64,000 nucleotides of DNA from Mugil cephalus (lineage: Eukaryota > Chordata > Actinopteri > Mugiliformes > Mugilidae), in NCBI RefSeq assembly GCF_022458985.1, contig NC_061789.1, positions 11,748,175 through 11,812,174 of the forward strand, read 5' to 3'. The notes beneath the pieces are model-generated. The model searched no databases. It was not told where the DNA came from and saw nothing but the letters and a program-made list of their open reading frames with translations. This document shows, in pieces, positions 1 through 11,804 of this stretch (position 1 is its first letter; each line of letters begins with the position of its first letter). A program made the position numbers and the translations under genes.

Positions 1-139
1 ATTTCTCAGACACACCCAAAACCATTATGTTTTCTGCTATTTATGAGTTAAATAAGATCAGGTGTCTCCTCCCAGACTTGGCACAAGTTCACCATCTTTC
101 CCCCCTCCTCCTCCGTCTCCTCACTTACTCCTCTAACTG

Positions 140-146
140 TATAAAA
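140..146 (+). promoter_or_regulatory. TATA box of K1
   Basis: TATAAAA lies 89 bp upstream of the K1 start codon. The same box at the same distance is found before K2, and the roughly 90 bp upstream of it are conserved between the two genes, including a shared CAGACTTGGCACAAGTTCAC block. This fits a strong, regulated epithelial promoter. Confidence 0.8.
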
Positions 147-228
147 GTCAGAGAATCTCTGTACTCTACACTTTCTCCTCTTCAGCTGAAGCAGAAAGAC
201 AGCTTCCTCATCCTCACCACAAATAAAG

Positions 229-2697
229 ATGATGTCCTTTTCCAGAACATCCAGGTCCAGTGGTGGAGCCTACATGGGCAGCAGTAGGTCCATGTCTGGA
301 GCCATCGGAGGCTCTGTCAGAATGTCCTCCGGTAGCTCCTCCATGTCCATGTATGGTGGCAGCAGTGGTGGAGGTGGTGGAGCTGGCTATAGCTTCGGCT
401 ACGGTGGTGGTGCAGGTGGAGCAGGTGGTGCTGCGTTCGGGTTTGGCGGCGGCAGTGACGGTGGCGTCGACAGCATGAGCATCTCTGTCAACAAGAAGGT
501 CACCATGCAGAACCTGAATGACCGCCTGGCCACCTACCTGGAGAAAGTGCGCAAGCTGGAGACAGCCAACGCTGACCTGGAGCTGAAGATCAAGCAGTTC
601 CTGGAGAGCAAGTTATCCCCATCTGCCAAAGACTACAGTGCCTACTTTAAAACCATCGCAGAGCTCCAGGGAAAGGTAGGCTCAACTTTGTTTAGTCATG
701 TGGCCACCAACAGGAAGATGTGTGCACTCTCAGCATCATCTTTGTTATTTTTTTCTTGTTAAATTAATTTTTTCATTAATGTGTTCTCTCAGTGAAAGTG
801 TTTTCAACTCTTTGGTCTTCTCATTAAATTGTCACGTAGTGTACTCTAAATTTTAAGTTTTATCTTCCAGATCCAGGATGCCACCAGAGTCAACGGAGGC
901 CTCTACCTCTCCATTGACAACGCCAAGCTGGCCTCTGATGACTTCAGGATCAAGTGAGTGAAGTACTTCTTTACTGATAAAAACATATTTCTAAAATAAA
1001 TGAAATTAAAATTAGATCATGCCAATGCATTACTTTTTCTGATGTGTTTTTGGTAGCTGAACACAACCATCCTGAGCAAATGCAGAAATTAAACCTTTGT
1101 GTTCCCTACAGGTTTGAGAACGAGATGTCCATGCGCCAGTCAGTGGAGGCCGATATCGCCGGGCTCAGGAGACTCCTGGACGAACTCACTCTGGCCAGGG
1201 CCGACCTGGAGATGCAGATCGAGGGTCTGAAGGAGGAGCTGATCTTCCTCAAGAAGAACCACGAGGAGGTCAGTGATCTCTTTTGATCTTTTGTTTAAGG
1301 GGTCTGGTTTGGGGTTCAATAGGATCTGGGCTGTTTAAATCACGTTAGAATTTTGTCTCTTTACCGTATCTGTAGGAGCTGCTAGCCATGCGAACTCAAA
1401 TGAGTGGTCAGGTCAACGTGGAGGTGGACGCCACTCCAGGAGCAGACCTCAACAAGATCATAGAGGAAATAAGGGAGCAGTATGAAGCTGTCAGCGCAAA
1501 GAACCAAAAGGAGCTGGAGGCCTGGTTCCAGGCCAAGGTGAGAACAGGATTGTTATTTCTACGTTGGTTTGGTGCACACAGAAAATTTCGAAAACTTTCT
1601 GTTAAATTAGTCGTTTTTGTGCTCACATATGACTTTAAAAACAAGAAGAAGAAGTCGCCATTATAACATGAATAAATAAAATTACTGCTATTGTTTTACT
1701 AAACTTAGTGTATTGTATGTAGTGTGGTTGAATAAATGAATAGTTCTGCATGTTGTGACCATGCTGTTGTTGTTCCTCCACAGTCAGACGAACTAAACAA
1801 AGAAGTCGTCACCAGCACAGTAACTCTCCAGACAACAAAATCAGAGATCTCAGACCTCAAACGAACACTACAGGCCCTGGAGATAGAGCTACAGGCTCAG
1901 CTCAGCATGGTAAACATAACAGCACAGAAGATGTCTTTTTTTATTCACTGTTTTTCTGAGACAACACACTAAAATAATGAGCCATCTCTCTATGTGCTGC
2001 AGAAAGCAGGGTTGGAGAGCACACTGGCTGAGACGCAGAACCGGTACTCCATGCAAATATCAGGTTATCAGAATCAGGTGAGCATGATGGAGGATCAGCT
2101 GACACAGCTGAGGGCCGACCTCGAACGTCAAGGACAAGAGTACCAGATGCTGCTGGACATCAAGACCAGACTAGAGATGGAGATTGCCGAGTACAGGAGG
2201 CTGCTGGATGGAGAAGCCTCTGTGAGGTGAGAAGTCTTTCTATTTAATAAAAAGTCCCAAATAGTTAGACTGGAGTCTGCCAGCAGGAGATAAAAAAAAG
2301 GTTATGCAAAGCTTAGATACACAGAAACAACATTTTGTCAAATTTCATTTTTCAATGTGGCCATTGTATCAGCAATGACATAACAATACTGACAAGAACA
2401 GAACTGTGTCATCTGCATAATGGTGGTGGCAAGAAAATTAAAGTGTATATTAGGATGATGAAATATCTTCAAATAACTGCCTTATATCAGAAAGCATCTG
2501 ATAAAAAGCTATGAACGTTATTAAACTTGGTTTCTGTATCAAATATAACTGTTCTGTTTGTCTCCTGCAGTGTAACTGCCTCCTCTGCATCCTCCACATC
2601 CAGCACTTCTACCGTCACCAAAAAACAAATTGTCATCATAGAGGAGGTGGTAGATGGAAAAGTGGTGAGCTCCTCCAGAGAGAGCAAGGAACTGTGA
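229..2697 (+). CDS. Type I keratin K1 (7 exons, 441 aa)
   Basis: Acidic type I keratin, expected to pair with a type II keratin in cytoplasmic intermediate filaments. Coding exons are 229-675, 871-953, 1112-1268, 1376-1537, 1784-1909, 2003-2226 and 2571-2697; all introns are GT..AG, and exons 2-6 have the family lengths 83, 157, 162, 126 and 224 bp. The head (about residues 1-89) is Ser/Gly-rich with G-G-A and GGGG runs. The rod (about 90-396) opens with [20 protein letters not shown] and closes with [17 protein letters not shown]. The 42-residue tail holds [16 protein letters not shown]. The ATG at 229 is followed at once by a second in-frame ATG (232), and either could serve. It is the sister of K2. 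Its stop lies 38 bp before AATAAA, and its tail is shorter than that of K2. Family assignment is firm; orthology to a named fish keratin is not resolved. Confidence 0.95.
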
Positions 2698-2735
2698 GCT
2701 CCAGGAGAGGGTGTCCTCAGAGAAACAAGAACGCA

Positions 2736-2741
2736 AATAAA
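2736..2741 (+). promoter_or_regulatory. Poly(A) signal of K1
   Basis: AATAAA lies 38 bp after the K1 stop, giving a very short 3'UTR. A TGTTGTGTCTT-type GT-rich downstream element follows at about 2777-2787 and is also present after K2. Confidence 0.75.
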
Positions 2742-4300
2742 AGTCTGCTGAGGTGCTTCAAAGTAAAACATTGTCTGTTGTGTCTTCTGTTCATTCTTCA
2801 ATTCCGAATTCAAGGGTCTGATGCTGCAGTTTCTGTAATGACCACCAGGCGGCGCACCACGAAGAAAGGATGTGTGCGCAATTACTTAGATCATGAACAT
2901 AAAAAAAAATCTTTCATTCAGTGATGTCCACTCATTGCTTACTTCATTAATTATAATAACAGGGTGGTCAGTATTCTCTAGTTGGATGCAATATGTTTGT
3001 GTGTGATTGTCAGTGCGAAGACAGTGCGAAATGGATGGAAGGGTGGAAAACAAAAAGATGGTACAAGAGCAGGATGAACCAGTTGAGCAAATGGGCTCAT
3101 AGTGAAGGTAAGTGGAAAAACAACAACTGTGAAGCAAAAGAATGAATCACAATGTGGTGAAAAGTGGCCAATTAAGAGGCAGCATGCAAAATACCGCCAA
3201 AGATTAATGGGATCTCTCCAGAAATACACAAAATTTGTCCTGTGTCCACAAAAAAGGAGGATGGAGGATGGAGGATGGAAGGCTTTTGTCTTTGCCCATG
3301 TCCTAATGCTAGACCCATCCTCCAAGTTCACTCTATTCAAAAACATTTCGAAAGAGCGCAGTTCTAATAGAGATAAGAGTTTTCTGTCCATGAAACAGAA
3401 GACATCTTCCACTTTATTATGTACTGTTGTAAGAAAATAACCATGGCAACAACCAACAAAGACTTGCACCTGACGTTGCGCCAGCTCGTAAAAACAGGCC
3501 ACATTTTTTGTGAGCAAAAACATCCAACCAGGGCAGGAAGCAGCAGAAATCAACCTGCTGCAGAGTGTGTCACACTCATGAACGCAGTCTTAATCCAGCA
3601 GTCACAGGTTACTCCTGGAAATCTGCTCATGAACAAAAACTATTATTAACCTTTACTCACCTTAAACCCTTATATTGTGTTAGGGTCAAATTTGACTCGT
3701 TTACAAGTTAAAATGTGCAAAAATTAAATTTTCCTCGTTTTTATGGGGACAAAGGTTCATCATATCCTCAAGAACATTTACACGAAATATTTGTTCACCA
3801 TTTTAGTAAATTCTGAAAGTCTCTGAAAAAGAATGGGACATCTGTGCTGTTATGGCTCAAACATGTCCTGCCAAGAATATTGACAGTTGCATGGACCCAT
3901 GGATCAAAGGAATGAAATCAAACTTGGCTCAATTTAGACTCACTCAAAAATAAAAGCACTGTTGAAACAAAAAATGGGGTAGATTAAGTAAATTTTAACT
4001 CGCCAACACCAAAGATGTGGGCAGATTTCTAACACATCATGAGGGTTATAAATGCTGTGGAGGCGGCATGTCTGCATGCTGACACTTATCTGTGGTTTTA
4101 CTAAGATAACATTTCAAACACAGGATTTGACTTGTTCAGATTTGAGACTCAGTATGTTTTTACTGTTGCTAAATGAAGTGCGTAAAACGGCTTTATTTTG
4201 TCATAGTGTTTATGGATCAGCCAGTCGCTCAAAAGCAGAGAGGGCCCACACAACACACAGATGTGAAACAAAAGACAGGCGTGTCTCTAAACAAGTTTAT
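2742..4300 (+). repeat. 3' flank of K1, copy 1 of a segmental duplication
   Basis: No gene is seen. Much of this stretch can be matched by eye to 11811-13735 downstream of K2. Shared blocks include GGAAGGGTGGAAAACAAAAAG, GAGCAAATGGGCTCATAGTGAAG, CCAACCAGGGCAGGAAGCAG, the GTCTGCATGCTG block, and finally AGAGGGCCCACACAACACAC near 4239, whose partner at about 13651 lies upstream of K3. The match fades at about 4297, where L1-like sequence begins. ORFs here are short and not conserved in frame between copies, so they are not called. Confidence 0.8.
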
Positions 4301-4960
4301 TTGAAATGTAAGGTTTCCCTTTATGCAGATGACTTACTGCTATTTTTTGCTGGCTTATCTAGCTCTACTTCTGTGGTGCTATCAGTCTTACAATCATTCA
4401 GTGTAGTTTCAGGTTAAAATTTGAATTTAAACAAAAGTGGGATTTTTTTTGTAGCACACACACTAGGTAATGAGTGTGAGAACCACTTTCTTAAGATACT
4501 GCCATGAATTGATCAAAAGTTGCAGCTACGGGCACCTCTCAATCTGTCTGTAACTGCCTTATATTTTTTATTTTAATGCACTTTTCTTATTTATTTCAAA
4601 CCATGCCAATTATACTACAACCCCTTAATTTGGGTGACATATGGAATAACAAACGTCAAATTTAAGTCTACAGTCCTTACAGAGGCCAAAGGCAGTGTGT
4701 GCAATGGCAGTTCCGAATATATTGTTCTTCTTTCTTTCTATTGTTTCTTTGACCGGTTTCAGTATCTGAAAAAAGGAATTTGTTGGTACCTGTTTTAAAA
4801 TAATGGCTCACTTCAGACGTCATGTTGAGGGCTCTCAAAGGGGCTCTTCTATAGGTATAGGTTAGCTTTATTTGTTCCTACGTCCTGGAGTTTCCCACTG
4901 TCCCTGACAGTCATGATGTTGGTAGATTCTTGGAGCCCATCTCTGCCGTGAAAGGCACAC
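4300..4960 (+). mobile_element. L1-like LINE fragment (reverse transcriptase)
   Basis: The + strand encodes KVSLYADDLLLFF around 4306-4345, the catalytic YADD box of a non-LTR reverse transcriptase, then residues like the L1-type SVLQSFxxVSG...LNLNKS stretch, interrupted by a stop codon. Further 3' (about 4690-4790) weak similarity to the L1 region after the RT core is visible. The copy is truncated at both ends and dead. It begins exactly where the K1/K2 duplication match ends. Confidence 0.65.
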
Positions 4961-5302
4961 ATTTTGCATATTTACTCTAGTATTCATACTTAAGAGCGGC
5001 CACTCTCAATTTGATCTGAAAAAAAAAGGAAAGAAGGAAGAGGATCTGGCTAGATAGTGACCATGGTGAAAAGAAAAAAGCCAGAAAGAGAGGTGGAAAT
5101 AGGTGGAGCAGCCAAATGCGCCAAACTGACAGATCTGTTCTGTCGTGGTGGGACCAAGGTCAGCCAGGCTGGTAACACGGGTCTGAGCAGCACGGCCACA
5201 GCAGGTTAACAAACACTGCCTACATGGTGTTATCATTCCAGACTTGGCAATATGGTGTTCATGTTTTTGGATGTGTTCAGGCACCATGCATGCATTTATA
5301 AA
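4961..5302. other. Gene-free spacer
   Basis: No gene, RNA or clear repeat is recognised. Short ORFs on the - strand (about 5006-5356) show low-complexity Phe/Ser composition with no domain and run into the hAT-like sequence. Confidence 0.4.
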
Positions 5303-5650
5303 CAGTGATGGGAATAACGGCGTTATAAATAACGGCATTACTTTTTCCAGTAACAAGTAATCTAATTGATTAATCTTCCCATCATTATAACGCCATTATC
5401 ATTACTGCCAAAAAATGCAGCACGTTACTATGATTGAAGGCAGCGTTTTTTTATCAGACCAAGTAGATCTCTAAGCCGAACGGCTTGTTCCTCTTTAATC
5501 CTTGGTGAGGGCTGGGGCACGAGACATTGCATAAATGATGACGACTGGCTGAGGTTGAGTAAACTTCCTTGGTAAACCCATCAGAGGCGGAGTTGGGCTG
5601 GTGTTGCTTAGCTTACACAAATTCGAAAGCCCGCATAGCCTAGCGTTTTT
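5303..5650 (+). mobile_element. hAT-like DNA transposon remnant
   Basis: The sequence opens with CAGTGATGGGAATAACGGCG and continues with repeated GTTATAAATAACG/ATTACT words and an inverted CCCATCATTATAACGCC block at about 5379. This terminal pattern is typical of non-autonomous hAT (Ac-like) elements common in fish. No transposase frame is present. The right boundary is not certain. Confidence 0.55.
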
Positions 5651-6330
5651 TTGTTTTGTTTTTCTCAATCTTTATTGACAATAATATATTGTACAACGGC
5701 AGTTATTAACGTACATACAAACAAACAAACAGTCAGAGGGACTATTCATATAAATATATTGAATAAGGAGCACAAATTAAACGTTTTAATAGCTTTCCTG
5801 TTGTCTGAGTCACAGATGCTTTGGATGTATTGCTTAGCCTCTTCAAACTGAAAGTCCCTCGTACAGGGGACAGCGTGAGATGCACGCACGATACAGACGA
5901 CCAGCGTCTGCTAGGAAGCACCAATCCTAGCATGTAGCATGCTTAAATGATGGTGAGAAACTCAGTTAAAAGCCTATACCAAGAATTGCCACCCAAACGA
6001 AACATAGTTCGATCCCCAAGCAATTATATGGGCATGTAAAAAAAAAAAAAAAGAAAAAAGAAAATAGGGCATGTCCGCTTGAGTGCTTCTGCTACTTTTG
6101 CCACTTCAACAAAACCAAGTGGTTACAAAGATATGTCTCACCACTGTGCGATGAAAAAACATGAAAGAGCTGAGAGTTTAGATGAATAACACATGTTAAC
6201 AGAGGATAAGATTAACAGAAACAGTGATGAGTATAAACAAATCAGTGATGATAAATTAACAAGAGAGAAAATTAGAGCAGAAGGTTAACATCTAAACAGG
6301 TCAGACAAAGGTGCTCACACTGTCTAGATA
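5651..6330. other. Gene-free spacer
   Basis: AT-rich sequence with an A-rich run at about 6038-6056. Nothing that can be supported as a gene or named repeat. Confidence 0.4.
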
Positions 6331-6545
6331 ATAAGGAGAGGAGGAAGAGAAGGAGAGGCAGGGGGAGGAAAAAGAGGAAGAGGGGGATTAAATAGGGAGA
6401 GGTGGAAGAAGATAAGGAGGAGGAGAAGAAAAAGAGGGAGGGAGAGAAAGAGGAGAAAGAGGTAGAGCAGCAGCAGTTTGTATATACAGCAGATTGAACA
6501 ACTACCTTTTCTCACACACACAGGTGCACACACACACACACACAG
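6331..6545 (+). repeat. Polypurine GA tract followed by (CA)n
   Basis: About 135 bases (6331-6465) are almost purely A and G in imperfect GGAGGA/AAGAGG units, followed at 6515-6543 by a CA microsatellite. The apparent - strand ORF here (LLLLFFHLSLF type) is the low-complexity reading of this tract and not a gene. Confidence 0.85.
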
Positions 6546-7550
6546 TAGTTTTATTTGTTGAAAATAAAGTATTTGTGTTTAAATTAAATTACGGTTCTAC
6601 TTGTGTCCTTCATGCAATCGGATAAAAGGCCTCTCCAAACCAAGCTCCCGGGCTAAATTTCAACCCCAGCCCACCCCTGTCTCCAATCCTCCTCAGTTAA
6701 TCTTACCGATCTTACATCATACAATGCTCAGCTTTCTAAAATATCCCAATCCTGTGACAAGCACCAACAAAGTCCAGGGGACTATATGCAAACATTCTGA
6801 CTTTGTCCTTTGTTCAAAAAGTATTAGTCTGTGGTTTGGAACTCTGTCTAATGTATTTGATGTTAATTATGCCCCTGAAGCTATCACAGACTTGTGTGGA
6901 ATTTTGCACTTCTTGCGAAGTCTATCTTTTTCTAAAAGGGAATTGTTTTCTTGTCACCACACGCACCTGCTCGCATGCTATGGATCACGATGTGCTAAAT
7001 TTTATTGAACTACAAAAAATTATTATTTCTGTATCTGGTTCCCGACTTATATATGTTGAAAACATGGAACTCATTTCTACTGTATGTCAAGAGCTTTACA
7101 TTGTATCAGACATTGGTGTCTTGCTGTGGTAATACTTATTATTAAAGTTTTATTTGGAGAGCCATGTACTATAGGACGGGACTCAATATTACGGGTCTAA
7201 ATGTGAATAAAGTAGTAGTAAAATATAATTAAAATTAATCTTATGTTGTGTTATTCTGTAGTATGCTTGCTTCTCATATCATTACATTGTTTGCAAGTAA
7301 TTTTGAAAGAAATGTTGGACAAAAAAATTGTCTGTGACATGCAGTTACAGGCAGTTTGCAACCAGCAGCTCTTGGTTAGCAGCTCTGGAGTAAATGTTAG
7401 AAAAGCAGATTTTGATCCATATGGTCACTGGTATGGACCCCCTCAACGTCCACAGCTTAAGTGTCCGTGATCAAAGAAAGCAATCCCCCATATTGCTCCC
7501 CATCTTTATTTTCAGTGCCTCATATCAGTCATCCATAGTTTAGTTCTCGT
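6546..7550. other. Gene-free spacer
   Basis: Two overlapping + strand ORFs (6601-7008 and 6803-7132) show no recognisable domain, no splice context and no paralogue in the window. I see no supportable gene here. Confidence 0.4.
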
Positions 7551-8050
7551 TGAGATGTGGAACACTGAGAGGAAAGTGGTCAGAGAGGTGGTCAAAAGGT
7601 CGACCATGACTATGAGAATTTTTCTTCTGATGAAAGACACATCCAAGCTGCCAACTTTCCAAAAATGTCCCGGAACCATGTGGAAAAATGGGTTATTATT
7701 GAGCTTTTTTCTCAAAATTGTGAAAGATTCAAGATTCAAAATCACTTCATTGTTCCCCGCAACGAAATTATTTTGTCCACGTAGTCACAAGATAACCAAA
7801 GCATATATGAACAGGACATAGACATAAGAGTAATAGGTTGTTTGCCAGAAAAACACACCACATCAGTAAATGAACACCATAGGCACAGTGAAGCATGGTG
7901 GTCACAGCATCATGCTTTGGGGCAATTTTACTACAGCTGAGGGCTGAGGGGCTTTAGTGAAAGTGGACGAAACAATGAATTTGACAGATCTGGTACAGAT
8001 CTTTGCGATAGAGTGGGAATATATTCCCAAGTCAAATTCAAAAGCAGTTT
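7551..8050 (+). mobile_element. Tc1/mariner remnant with an inner dispersed repeat
   Basis: Around 7886-7930 the sequence reads as V-K-H-G-G-x-S-I-M-L-W-G, the Tc1 transposase motif before the second catalytic Asp. Upstream (7560-7700) is degenerate transposase-like sequence. Between them (about 7718-7845) lies a foreign stretch starting AAGATTCAAGATTCAAAATC with ATTATTTTGTCC, which resembles a dispersed non-LTR 3' end. Heavily decayed. Confidence 0.5.
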
Positions 8051-8880
8051 ATACTGCTACTACTATCATTTTGTCTATTCAGTATATTTTAACTTCGTTG
8101 CACATTTAATTTGTGCAACGAGGTAGTGTGAGATAGTTTGTTTTGGCTGCTAACCCTCCTGACAGATAAAACATTAGAGTTAAAACAAGTTCTGCACTGA
8201 AGCATTTCGTGAAGGTTTTCTGGCCTTAAGACACATGTTATCTTGATGTCTAGTGAACATACCTGTTAGTTTTCCCTGCAGCCTGCAATCAGTGGTTTGA
8301 GATGATAGGAACACGCCTGCAGCAGCAAAGCACACAGATACACCCAAGTTCTTTATAGTCAAATCATTAAAGATGCATGTCTTCACTGTACATGTGGTGA
8401 CACATTAATGAGTCTGATGATTTTATACTGATAAACACACCCATTTTGAAAAGAAAAGCTGTATTTGTGAACTAATTGAGGATTTAATCTCCAGCTTCAG
8501 TTTTGGGTTATTTTTTCGCAATATTTGGAAAATCTCTCTCAAGATATCTAGAGGGTTCTTGAGGAACTTTGTTCCCTCTAAGACCCCTCTAGGGTTTTAA
8601 CTCTACCTCTGAATAGTGTTACTGACCCGAAATCAATATAACCACATGCTCCTCCTCCTCTTATTGTCAGCTTTGTTTGCTCAAGATTGAACAGCTCATT
8701 GTGGTCAAACCAGTGGTTTACTCTTTAAGCCAGCATACCCCCCACTGAACACAATCTGCTGCTTTGTTTGTGCCTGCAGTGAAAAGGTGGTTTTATCAAA
8801 ATTCTTTCCATGTATTAAACTGATCTGGCCCTGCAGCGTTTCCATCACCCTTAGTGCACAGATCGATAATGAAGTGAAGT
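8051..8880. other. Gene-free spacer upstream of K2
   Basis: AT-rich sequence without a supportable gene. The duplicated K1/K2 upstream region begins at its end, near 8884. Confidence 0.45.
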
Positions 8881-8991
8881 GAAATTTTCTCAGACACACC
8901 CAAAACTATTACATTTTATGCTGTTTAACAAGGTCAGGTGTGTCTTCCCAGACTTGGCACAAGTTCACCATCTTTCCCCCCTCCTCCCCTG

Positions 8992-8998
8992 TATAAAA
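8992..8998 (+). promoter_or_regulatory. TATA box of K2
   Basis: TATAAAA lies 89 bp before the K2 start codon, matching K1 in spacing. The region 8884-9080 is a close copy of 1-228. Confidence 0.8.
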
Positions 8999-9080
8999 GT
9001 CAGAGACTCTCTGTACTCTACACTTTTTACTCTTCGGCTGAAGCAGAAAGACAGCTTCCTCATCCTCACCACAAATAAAG

Positions 9081-11803
9081 ATGATGTCCTTCAGAACATC
9101 CAGGTCCAGCGGTGGAGCCTACATGGGCAGCAGTAGGTCCATGTCTGGAGCCATCGGAGGCTCTGTCAGAATGTCCTCCGGTAGCTCCTCCATGTCCATG
9201 TATGGTGGCAGCAGTGGTGGAGGTGGTGGAGCTGGCTATAGCTTCGGCTACGGTGGTGGTGCAGGTGGAGCAGGTGGTGCTGCATTCGGGTTTGGCGGCG
9301 GCAGTGACGGTGGCGTCGACAGCGGGAGCATCTCAGCCAACAAGAAGGTCACCATGCAGAACCTGAATGACCGCCTGGCCACCTACCTGGAGAAGGTGCG
9401 CAACCTGGAGACAGCCAACGCTGACCTGGAGCTGAAGATCAAGCAGTTCCTGCAGAGCAGGACAGCTACATCTGGCAAAGACTACAGTGCCTACTTTAAA
9501 ACCATCGCAGAGCTCCAGGGAAAGGTAGGCTCAACTTTGCTTAGTCATGTGGCCACCAACAGGAAGATGTGTGCACTCTCAGCATCATCTTTATTTTCTT
9601 CTTATTTTCCTGTTAAATTAAATTGTTCATTAATGTGTTCTCTCAGTGAAGGTGTTTTTCAACTCTTTGGTCTTCACATTAAATTGTCACAGTAGTGTGG
9701 TCTTAATTTTAAGTTTGTTCAAATGGATGTCCATTTTCATCTTCCAGATCCAGGATGCCACCAAAGTCAACGGAGGCTTCTACCTCTCCATTGACAACGC
9801 CAAGCTGGCCTCTGATGACTTCAGGCTTAAGTGAGTGAATTACTTCTTTACTGATAAAAACTTCAGGTATCTCTTAAAACATTTCAAATTTCTAAAATAA
9901 ATGAGATAGAGGTATAATTTAAGTCCTCCTAATGTTTCACAAAACATCATCCAGAAACTCCTTTGTCTCAGCTGTGTTTTGGATATAATATGACCTGGAT
10001 AACTGAGAACCTTTGTGTTCCCTACAGGTTTGAGAACGAGCTGTCCATGCGCCAGTCGGTGGAGGCTGACATCGCTGGGCTCAGGAAACTCATGGACGAA
10101 CTCACTCTGGCCAGGGCCGACCTGGAGATGCAGATCGAGGGTCTGAAGGAGGAGTTGATCTTCCTCAAGAAGAACCACGAGGAGGTCAGTGATCTCTTTT
10201 GATCTTTTGTTTAAGGGGTCTGGTTTGGGGTTCAATAGGATCTGGGCTGTTTAAATCACGTTAGAGTTTTGTCTCTGTATCTGTAGGAGCTGCTATCCAT
10301 GCGGACCCAAATGAGTGGCCAGGTCAACGTGGAGGTGGACGCCGCTCCAGGAGAAGACCTCACCAAGATCATAGAGGAAATAAGGGAGCAGTATGAAGCT
10401 GTCAGCGCAAAGAACCAAAAGGAGCTGGAGGCCTGGTTCCAGGCCAAGGTGAGAACAGGATTGTTATTTCTACGTTGGTTTGGTGCACACAGAAAATTTC
10501 GAAAACTTTCTGTTAGATTAGTCGTTTTTGTGCTCACATATGACTTTAAAAACAAGAAGAAGAAGTCGCCATTATAACATGAATAAATAAAATTACTGCT
10601 ATTGTTTTACTAAACTTAGTGTATTGTATGTAGTGTGGTTGAATAAATGAATAGTTCTGCATGTTGTGACCATGCTGTTGTTGTTCCTCCACAGTCAGAC
10701 GAACTAAACAAAGAAGTCGTCACCAGCACAGTAACTCTCCAGACAACAAAATCAGAGATCTCAGACCTCAAACGAACACTACAGGCCCTGGAGATAGAGC
10801 TACAGGCTCAGCTCAGCATGGTAAACATAACAGCACAGAAGATGTCTTTTTTTATTCACTGTTTTTCTGAGACAACACACTAAAATAATGAGCCATCTCT
10901 CTATGTGCTGCAGAAAGCAGGGTTGGAGAGCACACTGGCTGAGACGCAGAACCGGTACTCCATGCAAATATCAGGTTATCAGAATCAGGTGAGCATGATG
11001 GAGGATCAGCTGACACAGCTGAGGGCCGACCTCGAACGTCAAGGACAAGAGTACCAGATGCTGCTGGACATCAAGACCAGACTAGAGATGGAGATTGCCG
11101 AGTACAGGAGGCTGCTGGATGGAGAAGCCTCTGTGAGGTGAGAAGTCTTTCTATTTTAAAAAAAAAAAAAAAAAAAAAAAAGTTTCAAATATTTAGACTG
11201 GAGTCTGACAGCAGGAGATAAAAAAATGTTATGCAAAGCATAGAATCACTTAACATTTTGTCAAATTTCATTTTTCAATGTGGCCATTGAATCAGCAATG
11301 ACATAACAATACTGACAAGAACAGAACTGTGTCATCTGCATAAAGGTGGTGGCAAGAAAATTAAAGTGTATATTTGGATGAAAAAATATCTACAGATAAC
11401 TGCCTTATATCAGAAAGCATCTGATAAAATGCTATGAAAGTAATTAAACTTTAAGAAAGATTGTGTTTTTTCCTTTAGACATTTCTGATGTTTGATGATT
11501 TATCCAATTTTAGTCTCAGGTATCTTTTGTTCTTTCTTGAGAAGCCACTGTGATGATAATATTATTTGAATTTAGCCATCAAATCTGTATCAAATCTAAA
11601 TGTCCTGTTTGTCCTCCTGCAGCAGCAGCAACAGCAGCAGCATCAGCATTTCTGCCCCCCCTGAATCCTCCACATCCAGCACTTCTATAGTCACCAAAAA
11701 AATAATCATAACGGAGGAGTTGGTAGATGGAGAGGTGGTGAGCTCCTCCACAGAGACTGAGGAACTGCTCCAGGAGAAGGTTCTCTCAGAGAAACAAGAA
11801 TAA
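9081..11803 (+). CDS. Type I keratin K2 (7 exons, 458 aa), duplicate of K1
   Basis: Type I keratin nearly identical to K1 in head and rod. Coding exons are 9081-9524, 9748-9830, 10028-10184, 10287-10448, 10695-10820, 10914-11137 and 11623-11803. The head is about residues 1-88, with the same GGGGG/GGAGGAGG runs. The rod opens with [20 protein letters not shown] and ends [17 protein letters not shown]. Exons 5 and 6 match K1 base for base. The tail (399-458) differs: it starts with a Ser/Asn run encoded by a CAG/AGC repeat and extends past the K1 end with [14 protein letters not shown]. The exon 7 acceptor is a run of NAGNAG sites (CAGCAGCAG), so tails differing by one or two Ser are possible. 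The TAA stop nearly touches AATAAA. The frame is intact and the gene is probably expressed. Confidence 0.95.
11158..11181 (+). repeat. Poly(A) run in K2 intron 6
   Basis: About 24 consecutive A residues near the start of intron 6. It marks the point where near-identity with K1 ends. Confidence 0.9.
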
Positions 11804-11804
11804 A

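Noticed and set aside
260-478. Plus-strand ORF in another frame over the K1 head (and its twin at 9112-9366)
   Set aside because: It is the alternate-frame reading of the Gly/Ser-coding repeat; the keratin frame has splice sites and family exon lengths.
2886-3553. ORFs of up to 191 codons downstream of K1
   Set aside because: The partner region downstream of K2 does not keep these frames, so they are noncoding flank.
5742-5933. Minus-strand 63-codon ORF
   Set aside because: No domain or conservation; chance length.
6601-7132. Two overlapping ORFs in the 6.6-7.1 kb spacer
   Set aside because: No domain, no splice signals and no similarity I can recognise; length is compatible with chance.
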